Part shown: in pieces, positions 1 through 7,621 of the stretch | Position numbering within the stretch: position 1 is the first letter of the stretch | How the letters are laid out: each line of letters starts with the position of its first letter | Origin: DASSUW01 sp963844405 | GTDB lineage: Bacteria; Actinomycetota; Thermoleophilia; Solirubrobacterales; Solirubrobacteraceae | Assembly: GCA_963844405.1 (NCBI GenBank) | Contig: CAWJNZ010000007.1 | Location: 248,001 to 312,000, forward strand | DNA: 64,000 nt | Direction: 5' to 3' | Made by a program: the position numbers and the translations under genes | The notes under the pieces: model-generated | Databases searched by the model: none | What the model was told of the DNA's origin: nothing | Seen by the model: the letters and a program-made list of their open reading frames with translations, nothing else

Positions 1-700
1 ATCATGACCCACTTCCTATTAACTCATTTTTCGCGACGCACGAAAAGAGTGTGACTGTCACGGAGGCGGACGCAGACAAGTGCGGTCAACCACCGTCCTG
101 AGCACATCACTCGAACGGGGCTCTCCCGGCTTCGGCTTCTCCTAGCGCCGCGGGGACCGCTCGAGCCGAGCAACCTGTCGTAGCGGAGCCAAGCGAGAGT
201 CCACCGCTCGCCGTGTGACCGTCGGTCGGCGGCAAGCACGACCGCTTCGAGTTGACCATCGACAGCCGGCATGCCACCGGTATCTGCGGCAAGACGCGGC
301 GCGTGTACAGCGTCGACGCGCACGCCGTTCGAGCGGTCGCTTGTGTGAACGGCCGAGCTCAAAGGTTTCGGGACCGTCCCGCGGGCACCCGCGTGCGTAC
401 CGCGCAGAACCCTGCACATGACGAGGGCGGCCCGCTGGGCTGGTGCCGCGGCCGTTATCGCGTGACGGTGACATGCACCGAGGGATTTGCTTCTCCACCA
501 GCAGGCACCTGGCATGTCCCCCGCCAATTCCCCACGCGGTCTCAAGTCATCGCGCGATTCTCATTCCGGGTGCGCTGTACGCGGCGCGGTCGCGACCAAG
601 CGGTCGCTCCCGAGTGCTCCTTCGCGCGACATGCGACACCCGTCCCCCGGGCGCTCATCGCGTTTCCGACAGTCCGATCGGAACTGGGCCGGAGGTCGTC
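1..700. other. no recognisable gene (left edge)
   Basis: Open frames exist on both strands, as expected at this GC content, but none gives a protein with a recognisable motif, signal peptide or ribosome binding site. The stretch adjoins two decayed gene fragments, so it may be degraded DNA. A 19-base string at 611-629 recurs with one mismatch at 3111-3129. I see no RNA gene here. Confidence 0.5.
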
Positions 701-898
701 CTACTTGCTCGGCAACTCGGCAATCGCCTCGATCGACATGAGCAGGCCGTGCGGTAGCCGAACGTGGGCGGGCGCCGAACGGGCCGGCGCCGGATCGGGC
801 ATGTGGCGGGCGTAGACCTCGTTGAGCGGGGCGAAGTCCTCGACATCGGCGTAGAGGATCGTCGTTTTGACGAGGTTGGCCATGGACGTGCCGGCGTT
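701..898 (-). pseudogene. RidA/YjgF-family fragment (C-terminal half)
   Basis: About 60 residues ending at a TAG (701-703) read like the C-terminal half of a RidA imine/enamine deaminase. The fragment includes NLVKTTILYADVEDFAPLNE, then a PDPAPARS segment holding the conserved arginine, and ends in the typical IEAIAELP strand. A full RidA is about 125 residues. The first half cannot be found in any frame upstream, where the sequence turns into unrelated arginine-rich translation. I infer a truncated remnant. A second, nearly complete RidA domain occurs at 25058-25438. Confidence 0.6.
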
Positions 899-1158
899 CG
901 GCGGGTGATCGCGAGGGCGCCCTCGCGACACTCACGGCGTGTTGATGTAGGCGCCGGTCGAGCGGCGCGCATGGTCCCCCGCGACGCGGGCGATCTCGGC
1001 GACCGAGGTCAGACTCCGGCGGATCCTCTCCAAGCCGTCTCCGCCGAGCCTCTCTGGAGGTCACGGCCGGGCGGGGAGACGCGCCCGGCCGTCACGCCTT
1101 GGCAGAGGCCTGTGACTCCCCGCACGGCGTGTGGTCGAGCAACGGCTCGGGGGGTGCG

Positions 1159-1470
1159 TCAAGCGCGGTCGACGTAGAGCAGCATGATTCCCATCACATC
1201 GGTCGCGGGGTGCGAGCTCTGGTACATGTTGTGCAGCCGCACGAGGTCGCCCTGCCGGATCGTGGCGACCGGGTCGCCCGTGCACGTGCTCATCGACATG
1301 ACGCTGTGCACGTCGAGGGGGTCGAGCGTGGCCACCGACTTGCAGATCGACGCGCCTCCCCGGCTCTCGTTTGGTGGCCTCGATGGCGACGCCGTGCCCG
1401 TGCAGATGCCCGATGGCGGCCACTACGTTGCCCGGGACGGTGACGTTCCGGGCGCGGACAGTGCCGCCAC
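1159..1470 (-). pseudogene. SURNod19-like protein fragment, frameshifted
   Basis: Two minus-strand frames together resemble the C-terminal part of SURNod19-type secreted proteins. The upstream part reads NVTVPGNVVAAIGHLHGHGV with a GHLHG motif. After a one-base frame change near 1345 it continues ICKSVATLDPLDVHSVMSMS, then a GDLVRLHNMYQ segment, a DVMGIMLLYV ending and a stop at 1159-1161. No start or N-terminal domain was found, so this looks like the tail of a degraded gene. The family assignment is from memory of the motif pattern and is moderate; the frame break is seen directly. Confidence 0.45.
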
Positions 1471-1648
1471 GCCGCTAGCGCGAGGGAAGGATGCTGACGC
1501 GCGAAGTTAGCCGTGCCCAGACCTGGGGGAGTCGGTGTGAGAGGTCCGGTACCGGCCATCGATGTAGCGGAAGACGCAGCGGACATCGCCGCCCGCGGCC
1601 GCGGGTGTGGTGCCCCCGCGCCGATTCGATCAAGGGGAGGACTCTCTC

Positions 1649-2680
1649 ATGAAGGCTCATGGTCACACCAGACCGAAGTGGCTGGCGCTCGCGCTCGCCT
1701 CCATCCTCGCCATGCTGCTCGCGTTCGCGGGCTCGCCCGGTGCATCCGCACAGGGCGGCAAGGGCAAGGCATCGCCCAACAAGCCGGAGCAGGCGAACTG
1801 CGCCCAGGGGCGCACGCTCCCGGTCAGCAAGATCTCGGTCCAGCTGTGGACGTTCAGCCGCTACATCGGCGGGACGAGTTACGTCGGTGCGCCGGCCGAC
1901 GCGCCGACGACCGGCTCGACGACCGCTGAGCGACTGGAGTACGTCTTCGCGTTCCTGAGCGATCTCGGGATCCGCAACATCGAGCCGTACAGCTTCCACG
2001 GGCTCACGGCCGAGGAGTTCGACGCGCTGGCCGACGAGTACGGGCTCAAGGTGCGCTCGCGTCACATGTCCACGAACGTCGCCACGTGGGATGCGAACCT
2101 GGCCGACGCGAAGCTCTTGGGCCAGCGCTGGGTCGGCTCGGGCGGGTTCGCGTCGCCCGGGATCAGCAGCTACGAGAACGTCCTGGCCACCGCCGAGACG
2201 CTGAACGCGCTCGGTCAGGCGTCCGTGGAGAACGGGACCGGGAAGATCTTCGGCCACAACCACACCGCCGAGTTCGCGACGAAGTACGTAGACGTCCAGG
2301 GCGACGGCACGCTCAAGAGCGCGTGGCAGATCCTGGTCGAGAACACCGACCCGCGCTACGTGACCTTCCAGCTCGACGTCGGCTGGGCCACGGTCGCCGG
2401 CGAGGACGCGGTGGCGCTGGTCGAGGAGTTCGGTGACCGCATCGAGCTGCTCCACATCAAGGACGCCATCGTCACCGTGCCCGGCGACCGGCCCCCAGCT
2501 GGACCGGCCGTTTGGGAGCAGACGATCATCGGTCAAGGCGACGTCGACTGGGCGAGCCTCTTCGCCGCCGCGCAGGGCAAGGTCAAGCTGTACGTCCTTG
2601 AGCAGGATCCGGGGCCGGCGGCAGGGCCGTTCGTGTTCACCGCGGAGAGCTTCGAGTACATCGACTGCCTGGTCTTCTAA
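1649..2680 (+). CDS. secreted sugar phosphate isomerase/epimerase-like TIM-barrel protein
   Basis: This 343-residue protein begins with a basic, hydrophobic signal peptide (MKAHGHTRPKWLALALASIL, cleavage near ASAQ). A xylose-isomerase-like (AP endonuclease family 2) TIM barrel follows: ISVQLWTFSRYIGG at the start of the barrel, EPYSFHGL, FGHNHTAEF, FQLDVGWA, ELLHIKDA and YVLEQDP near the end. The acidic and histidine residues in these strands match the usual metal site. ATG 1649 is chosen because GGGGAGG lies 8 bases upstream and the signal peptide starts there. Such exported proteins are found near sugar-degradation genes, but none is adjacent, so the substrate is unknown. A strong hairpin follows the stop. 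Confidence 0.8.
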   Translation: MKAHGHTRPKWLALALASILAMLLAFAGSPGASAQGGKGKASPNKPEQANCAQGRTLPVSKISVQLWTFSRYIGGTSYVGAPADAPTTGSTTAERLEYVFAFLSDLGIRNIEPYSFHGLTAEEFDALADEYGLKVRSRHMSTNVATWDANLADAKLLGQRWVGSGGFASPGISSYENVLATAETLNALGQASVENGTGKIFGHNHTAEFATKYVDVQGDGTLKSAWQILVENTDPRYVTFQLDVGWATVAGEDAVALVEEFGDRIELLHIKDAIVTVPGDRPPAGPAVWEQTIIGQGDVDWASLFAAAQGKVKLYVLEQDPGPAAGPFVFTAESFEYIDCLVF

Positions 2681-2706
2681 CGGCCTGAGCTCACGCAGTC
2701 GGAGTG

Positions 2707-2736
2707 GACGGCCCGCCCCAGCCGGGGCGGGCCGTC
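2707..2736 (+). terminator. 13-bp perfect hairpin after the isomerase-like gene
   Basis: The arms at 2707-2719 and 2724-2736 pair perfectly around a 4-base loop. The stem is GC-rich and lies 26 bases after the stop codon at 2680. There is no T-run, which is usual for high-GC actinobacterial terminators. Confidence 0.65.
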
Positions 2737-3273
2737 ACGTGGTCGTCCGCCGACGTAAGCGGGCAGACGCGGAGCTCACAAGGCTGAAGAAGGCAGCTCG
2801 GGATGATCTCCTCGCAGTGGACGGCCCAGCTGGCCGCCGTGGTCCCTGAAATCAAGCCACTGCACATCGAAGCGAGCGCCCTGCTGCGGGGGTTCCCAAC
2901 ATCAGGGTGTCGTGGGTTCCGCGCAAATGGAATGCCGGGGCGGACGCCCTCCACCAAGGCACGTCTTGGTCGATAGCGCGCTGGTACGCCGGCGCATCTG
3001 AAAGCGTCGCCAGCGCTCAGGCTCGCGGCCCGACCCGACCCGACTCCCGATCGCAAGCGTCGCGAGCCCCGTAAGGATCGACTTTCGATGCGAACCAAAC
3101 ACGCTCGCGGCGAGTGCTCCTTTGCGCGATTTGGAGCGTCGGTGCGGCGCTCGCCGGGGTGCTCTGTTTGCCTCGAAGGAGCAGCGCAGCGAGCGGCAAC
3201 AGAACTACTCAGCGCGCTGCGCCCCGTCGTCCCAAGCTGAAGACCCGCGACTCTGCATGAACCGCTCGATCCG
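2737..3273. other. intergenic stretch, no gene seen
   Basis: Between the terminator and the end of the next minus-strand gene I see no coding frame with recognisable motifs. Frames of about 135 residues on the minus strand look like random GC-rich translation. The second copy of the 19-base near-repeat (3111-3129) is here. Confidence 0.45.
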
Positions 3274-4216
3274 TCAGCCGTCCGGACCCCGCAGCTTCCG
3301 CCGTAGCTCCGCCGTCAGCCCGTCCTCGCCGAGCTTGTCGATCAGCCACTCGCCCGTCGCGGTACGTCGCAGCTGGACCGTGTCGATCTCGACGCCGTCT
3401 TTCGAGAGCGTGGCGGCCGCTCGGTCACCGCTGATGGCGATTCTCTGGACCTTCGCGCCGCGGTGCTCCCATGCCCACCCCTTGCCCGAGGGCGTGCTCG
3501 AGGCGGGTAACAACCACGCTTTGCAGGCCTCGGTGGGCTTGCCGCCCACCAGTTGGCACCCTATCTGCTTGCAGACGGACGAGGCCGTGTATGCGTTGCA
3601 GGCCTGCTCGGTGGAGGCAAACACCCGCGCCCAGTTGTTGGCTGTCTCGGCGATCTGCTCCCTCGCCCCCGACCACGCGACGGGGAAGCTCACGGACGCG
3701 ACGATGCCGACGGACTGGCGGTCGAGCCGGCACCAGCTCGAGACGTCGCGCGGGAAGCGGTAGCTCAGGCTCGTCTCGCCGGCCGGCCAGATCCGGAAGA
3801 CTGTGGTCTCGCTCCGCGGATCACCCGGCGGCGCGGCGACGTTCGTGCCGCAGGTCGCGCTGATCTCCGCGCCGCTGACCGTCTCGAGCACCTCGGGTCT
3901 ATCTGGAAGCAGTTGCACCGTCAGTACCCGTCCGTCGAGGCTGAAGCGCACGCCGCGCTCGACGTCGGTAGCGACGAGCTTCTTGCCCGGCGGCTCCGCC
4001 GGCCGTTCGACGTCAGCCTCGCGCGCGACGGTCACCACGACCGCGACGAGGGCGACGATGATGGCGGCGCCCGCCGCAACACGCGCCAGGGTGGCGCGCC
4101 TCAGCAGTCGCGGGGAGCGCCCCGACCACGAGGCGTACGCGCGGACTGCGCCGCTCGTAGCGGTCCATCGCCTCGACGAGGTCGGCCTGCAGGCCGCTGA
4201 TGAAGTCCTCGCTCAT
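3274..4216 (-). CDS. membrane partner of ECF sigma factor (anti-sigma-like), frameshifted
   Basis: The ATG at 4216 overlaps the sigma-factor stop (ATGA), so the pair is translationally coupled. The N-terminus MSEDFISGLQADLVEAMDRY is a cytoplasmic segment of the kind that precedes the membrane helix in sigma-linked proteins. It is followed, in another frame, by SPRLLRRATLARVAAG and a single transmembrane helix (AAIIVALVAVVVTVA). After that comes an extracytoplasmic domain of about 240 residues rich in paired cysteines, for example CNAY, VCKQIGC and EACKAW. The break is near 4140-4150; one added base would restore a single protein of about 313 residues. Function as an anti-sigma factor is inferred from position and topology; the outer domain is not a family I recognise. 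Confidence 0.6.
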
Positions 4217-4755
4217 CTCGCGTTCCTGAGTCGTCCTCGCAGCGACGCCAGGCCGCGGCTGACGCGCATCCGCACCGCGGTCTCTGAGGTGCCCAGCTCG
4301 GAAGCGATCTCCGGGTACGGGCGCTCGTCGAGCACGCGCGCCTGGATCGCGGTTCGCTGATCGCCGGGCAGCTCCTTCCAGCGGTCCAGTGTGACCTCCT
4401 CGCCGAGCGCGCGGATCAGCGCGGTGTCCTCCTCGGCCAGGGGACGGCGCTCCATCGCCAGCCGCCGGCGCGCCCGCTCCTCCGCGAACCCGCGGCGCTG
4501 GTAGTCGACGAGCTTGCGGTGCGCGATCGTGAGCAACCACGCGCCGGCAGGCGCCACGCCCGGCCGGAACCGTCGCCGCGCGACGATCGCGGCCGCGAAC
4601 GTCTCGGCCGTCAGATCGGCCGCCGCCTCCGCATCGCCGGTCCGCCGCATCATGTAACCCAGAACCTCCCGCACGTGTCGCTGGTAAAAGCACCCGAAGT
4701 GCTCCGGCTCACCGCTCGCCAGCAGATCCTCATCGGTGAGCTGATCGCCGATCAC
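4213..4755 (-). CDS. ECF-family RNA polymerase sigma factor
   Basis: This is a 180-residue sigma-70 family protein with only regions 2 and 4. Region 2 spans about residues 18-88, with FGCFYQRHVREVLGYMMRRT, the DLTAETF segment and WLLTIAHRKLVDYQRR. Region 4 is at about 125-178, with LPGDQRTAIQARVLDE and the helix-turn-helix PEIASELGTSETAVRMRVSR. It would direct RNA polymerase to a small regulon in response to a signal sensed by its membrane partner. The start is GTG. The stop overlaps the ATG of the downstream partner gene. No autoregulated promoter could be assigned with confidence in the 250 bases upstream. Confidence 0.85.
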   Translation of the reverse strand: MIGDQLTDEDLLASGEPEHFGCFYQRHVREVLGYMMRRTGDAEAAADLTAETFAAAIVARRRFRPGVAPAGAWLLTIAHRKLVDYQRRGFAEERARRRLAMERRPLAEEDTALIRALGEEVTLDRWKELPGDQRTAIQARVLDERPYPEIASELGTSETAVRMRVSRGLASLRGRLRNAR

Positions 4756-5002
4756 GTGATGCCGACCATCTCACGTCCGGAGCCGGAGCCGTCTCGTTCC
4801 ATCACCCCTTAACTCGAAGCAGGGCGGCGATTTGTAACGACACGAAGACCGGCCGCTGCTGCGTTCGCCTGCCAGGAGCACTCACAGAGCCAAGCCGTAA
4901 ACGCTCCTCGGGTGGGTGGCAGGAAAGGGCGCTGCGGGCCGGCGAGCTTTGCGGGGCCCCGCCTCGACGTGACGCGGTGGCTGGGCGTGGACCGCAAAGT
5001 CG

Positions 5003-5040
5003 ACGGCGGGCCCATTTCCTGATCAGGACCCGCCCGCCGT
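5003..5040. terminator. 9-bp GC hairpin between ECF and M23 genes
   Basis: Arms at 5003-5011 and 5032-5040 are perfectly complementary, and a second small palindrome (CCTGATCAGG) lies in the loop. It sits 30 bases downstream of the minus-strand M23 peptidase stop, so it probably ends that transcript. Confidence 0.4.
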
Positions 5041-5069
5041 GGCGCCGATCCCTGAGCCGTTACACGCGC

Positions 5070-6068
5070 TCAGAGCCCGCTCAGCGGATCGATCGCCGCC
5101 CCCCGCAGCCGCAGCTCGAAGTGGAGGTGCGGACCGGTCGAGTTGCCGGTCGAGCCGACGGTGCCGATCGGCGTGCCGGCGACCACGCACTGGCCGGGGC
5201 GGATCGAGATCGAGGCGAGATGGGCGTACCAGCTCGTCATGCCGAACCGGTGCGCGACCACGACGAGGTTGCCGTAGCCGCCTCCGTCGTAGCCGGCGGA
5301 CTGCACGCAGCCGCGGCCGGCGGCGACGACCCCCGTGCCGTGCGCGGCCGGGTAGTCGACGCCGGTGTGCATGCTGTTCCCGCGCGGCCCGAAGCGGTCG
5401 GTCGGGGAGCCGCCGATCGGGGCCAGGAAGCGCAGCGGCGAGCGGGAGGGGGCGCGACGGACGGCGGCGAGCGTCGCGGGGCCGGCGAGGCCGTCGGCGC
5501 CCAGGCCGGCCCACGCCTGGAAGCGGCGCAGCGCGGCGTCGCCGCGCGGGCCGAGGTGGCCGTCGAACGGGCCGGACGCGAAGCCGCGGGTGGCGAGCAG
5601 GAACTGGAGCGCGGCGACGTCCCAGCCGCGGTGGCCGGCGCGGATCACCCGCCTCCCGAACCCGGGGCGGCCGCGCCAGCCGAGTGCCGCACGCGTGCGC
5701 GGGCCGGCGATGCCGTCGACCGCCAGGCCACGCCGCGCCTGGAAGCGGCGCACGCCCTCGCGCGTCAGCGGGCCGCGGACGCCGTCGACCGTCGCGAGGT
5801 ACAGGCCGCGCGCGCGCAGGGCGACCTGGAGGGCGGCGACGCTCGGCCGGCCGCCGGCCGCGTGGGCGGCAGCGGCGAAGGGGTCGGCCTGGGACGCGCC
5901 GGCGAAGGCGTTCGCGTGGGCAGCGGTAGCGCCGGGGCCGGCGTCGCCCGCGGCAGCGAGGGGATCTGCGTGGGCAGGCGGCGCCAGCACCGCGAGCGCG
6001 GTTAAGAGGATGGCCGGACAAGCGCCCGCCACCGCTGCCGCGGCCCACCAGTCTGGTCGCCGGGCCAC
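5070..6068 (-). CDS. M23 peptidase with two peptidoglycan-binding domains
   Basis: A 332-residue exported cell-wall enzyme. It has an N-terminal signal sequence (about residues 8-35, ending PAHADP) and an alanine-rich linker. Two PG_binding_1 repeats follow at about 73-128 (LYLATVDGVRGPLTREGVRRF) and 144-203 (FASGPFDGHLGPRGDAALRRF). The C-terminal LytM/M23 metallopeptidase domain has the zinc ligands in MHTGVDYP and GPHLHFELR, plus the SWYAHL strand. It is expected to cleave peptide cross-links in peptidoglycan outside the membrane. The gene stands alone on its strand, with a candidate terminator just downstream. Confidence 0.88.
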   Translation of the reverse strand: MARRPDWWAAAAVAGACPAILLTALAVLAPPAHADPLAAAGDAGPGATAAHANAFAGASQADPFAAAAHAAGGRPSVAALQVALRARGLYLATVDGVRGPLTREGVRRFQARRGLAVDGIAGPRTRAALGWRGRPGFGRRVIRAGHRGWDVAALQFLLATRGFASGPFDGHLGPRGDAALRRFQAWAGLGADGLAGPATLAAVRRAPSRSPLRFLAPIGGSPTDRFGPRGNSMHTGVDYPAAHGTGVVAAGRGCVQSAGYDGGGYGNLVVVAHRFGMTSWYAHLASISIRPGQCVVAGTPIGTVGSTGNSTGPHLHFELRLRGAAIDPLSGL

Positions 6069-6086
6069 GCGCGAACCCTGACACGA

Positions 6087-6692
6087 TCACTCCGAAGAGT
6101 GGTGCGCTGGGCGAGATCTTTCAGCGCGGCGCCGGCGGTAGTACGCGCCCGCCTTGGCGCGCCCGCCGCAGACGCTCATCGAGCACCAGGTGGCGCTCGC
6201 GTTGGTCGAGCGGTCGTAGAACGCCCAGCCGCAGAGCTCGCCGCGGCAGGCCTTCAGGCGCGCCCAGCTGCCGTCGAGCATCGCCGCGAACGCGGCGGCC
6301 AGGATCCGGCCGAGCGCCGCGTCGACGCCCGTGGCCCGCGGGACGAGCGTCGCGCCGTCGGGCGGGAAGCTCGGCTCGAGCCGCGCCCGCCGCGCCGCCC
6401 GCTCGAGCACCGCGCGCGCCTGCGGGTCGTCCGGCTCGCCGTTGTTGGCGAGCAGGAGCGTCCGCAGCGCCTCCCGCACCTCGCGGACGGCGGCGAGGTC
6501 GGGGCCGGCGCCGTCGGCGGGCAGCAGGTTGCGCTCGAGCCACTCGGAGAGGCCGCCCGCGTCGTCGAGCAGGTCGGGCCCGTGCTCGCGGTCGACAGTG
6601 TTCACAAACGCCTGCACGATGCGCAGCGACCCCGGGGCCGGCTCGCGGCCGCCCGGGTGGACGAGGCCGGAGAGCAGTGCTTCGCGTTCCAC
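6087..6692 (-). CDS. CGNR zinc-finger / ABATE-domain regulator
   Basis: A 201-residue protein of the stress-induced ABATE plus CGNR family. The N-terminal two thirds is the ABATE region (FVNTVDREHGPDLLDDAGGL through the LAAAFAAML helix). The C-terminal zinc finger is at about 148-180: LKACRGELCGWAFYDRS, then WCSMSVCGGRAKAGAYYRRR. The signature is CGGR rather than CGNR, a common variant. These are thought to be DNA-binding transcription factors. It is divergent from the next gene by 23 bases, so a shared regulatory region is possible. Confidence 0.85.
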   Translation of the reverse strand: MEREALLSGLVHPGGREPAPGSLRIVQAFVNTVDREHGPDLLDDAGGLSEWLERNLLPADGAGPDLAAVREVREALRTLLLANNGEPDDPQARAVLERAARRARLEPSFPPDGATLVPRATGVDAALGRILAAAFAAMLDGSWARLKACRGELCGWAFYDRSTNASATWCSMSVCGGRAKAGAYYRRRRAERSRPAHHSSE

Positions 6693-6715
6693 GGCGCGAG
6701 CCTAGCGGGGAATAC

Positions 6716-7426
6716 ATGTCCGCTGGCGGGCGTCTGGGAGTGCGAGGGGCGATGAACGGGCCGAACGAACACCTGCCGCCGGAGGACGAGGCGGACCTCG
6801 CGGCGCTCGCCGATGGCGCGCTCTACGGTCCCCGCCGCGCCGCGCTGCAGGACCGGCTGGCCCGTGAGCCCTCACTCGCCGCGGCGTACGAGCGCCAGTG
6901 CAAGGTGGTGTCGATGCTCGCGTCCTCGATGCCGCGGGCGCCGCTCGGCCTGCGCCTGCTGGTCGAGGAGCTCGAGACTGCGGAGCCCGTCCCGCGCCGC
7001 CGGCGGCGCCGGTGGGCCGCCGCCGTCGCGCTCGCCGTGGCCGCCGCCTTCGTCGTGCTGATCGCCGGTCGCGGGCCGGCCGTCGACGACGTCCTCGCGG
7101 TCGCGCTGCGCCCCGCCACCGCGCCGGCCTCGCTGGACCGGCCGTTCGAGGGCGTGCGCTTCCCGAGCTACGAGAAGTGGCACGCGACCGGCGAGCGGAC
7201 CGACGTGGTCGACGGGCGCGAGGTACGCACGGTGTTCTACGAGCGCGGCGGGCGGACGATCGCCTACGCGATCGTGAGCGGCCCGGCGCTGGGCGACGAC
7301 GGGGCGCTGCGGGCGGTGCGGGGCGACGGCGTGACGGCGGTGACGTGGACTCGTGACGGCCGCACGTGCGTGATCGCAGCCGCGGGCGTCGAGCCTGCGG
7401 TGCTGGCTCGAATGGCCGTCTGGTAG
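6716..7426 (+). CDS. anti-sigma-factor-like single-pass membrane protein
   Basis: The 236-residue protein has an acidic N-terminal helical domain (HLPPEDEADLAALADGALYG, about residues 17-37) typical of anti-sigma domains that clamp ECF sigma factors. A basic stop (PRRRRRRW), one transmembrane helix (AAAVALAVAAAFVVLIAG) and a small outer domain follow. There is no HxxxCxxC zinc motif. No sigma factor is adjacent; the nearest ECF gene (4213-4755) already has its own partner. ATG 6716 has GGGGA 5 bases upstream; ATG 6752 is an alternative but its purine stretch is too close. Anti-sigma function is inferred. Confidence 0.6.
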   Translation: MSAGGRLGVRGAMNGPNEHLPPEDEADLAALADGALYGPRRAALQDRLAREPSLAAAYERQCKVVSMLASSMPRAPLGLRLLVEELETAEPVPRRRRRRWAAAVALAVAAAFVVLIAGRGPAVDDVLAVALRPATAPASLDRPFEGVRFPSYEKWHATGERTDVVDGREVRTVFYERGGRTIAYAIVSGPALGDDGALRAVRGDGVTAVTWTRDGRTCVIAAAGVEPAVLARMAVW

Positions 7427-7428
7427 CG

Positions 7429-7605
7429 CCGGCGAACTGCGGCTGGGTAGGGCGGCTGCGGACTCGGCCGAGTGCTCACTTAATCGGCCTCAGCCCGACA
7501 AACCGACCACTCGACCGCCGAACGGTCACTTTGTTCCCCCCACGGGAACAAACCGACCACTCGACCAGCGCAGGCCTCGATCCCGCTCCCTCAATGCCCG
7601 CAGTT
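7429..7605. repeat. dispersed palindromic element, copy A
   Basis: An intergenic element with three parts. A left flank begins at 7429 with CCGGCGAACTGCGGCTGGG. A 45-base imperfect palindrome (7469-7513) starts CGAGTGCTCACTTAATCGG and ends ACCACTCG. A second hairpin (7524-7558) has arms around TTTGTTCCC and GGGAACAAA. It closes with a flank containing TCCCTCAATGC (7589-7599). The 45-base core recurs at 27798-27842 with 42 of 45 bases the same, while both flanks recur there in inverted order. It lies between convergent genes, so it may also terminate transcription. Confidence 0.7.
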
Positions 7606-7621
7606 GAAGTTCGTCCCAGCG

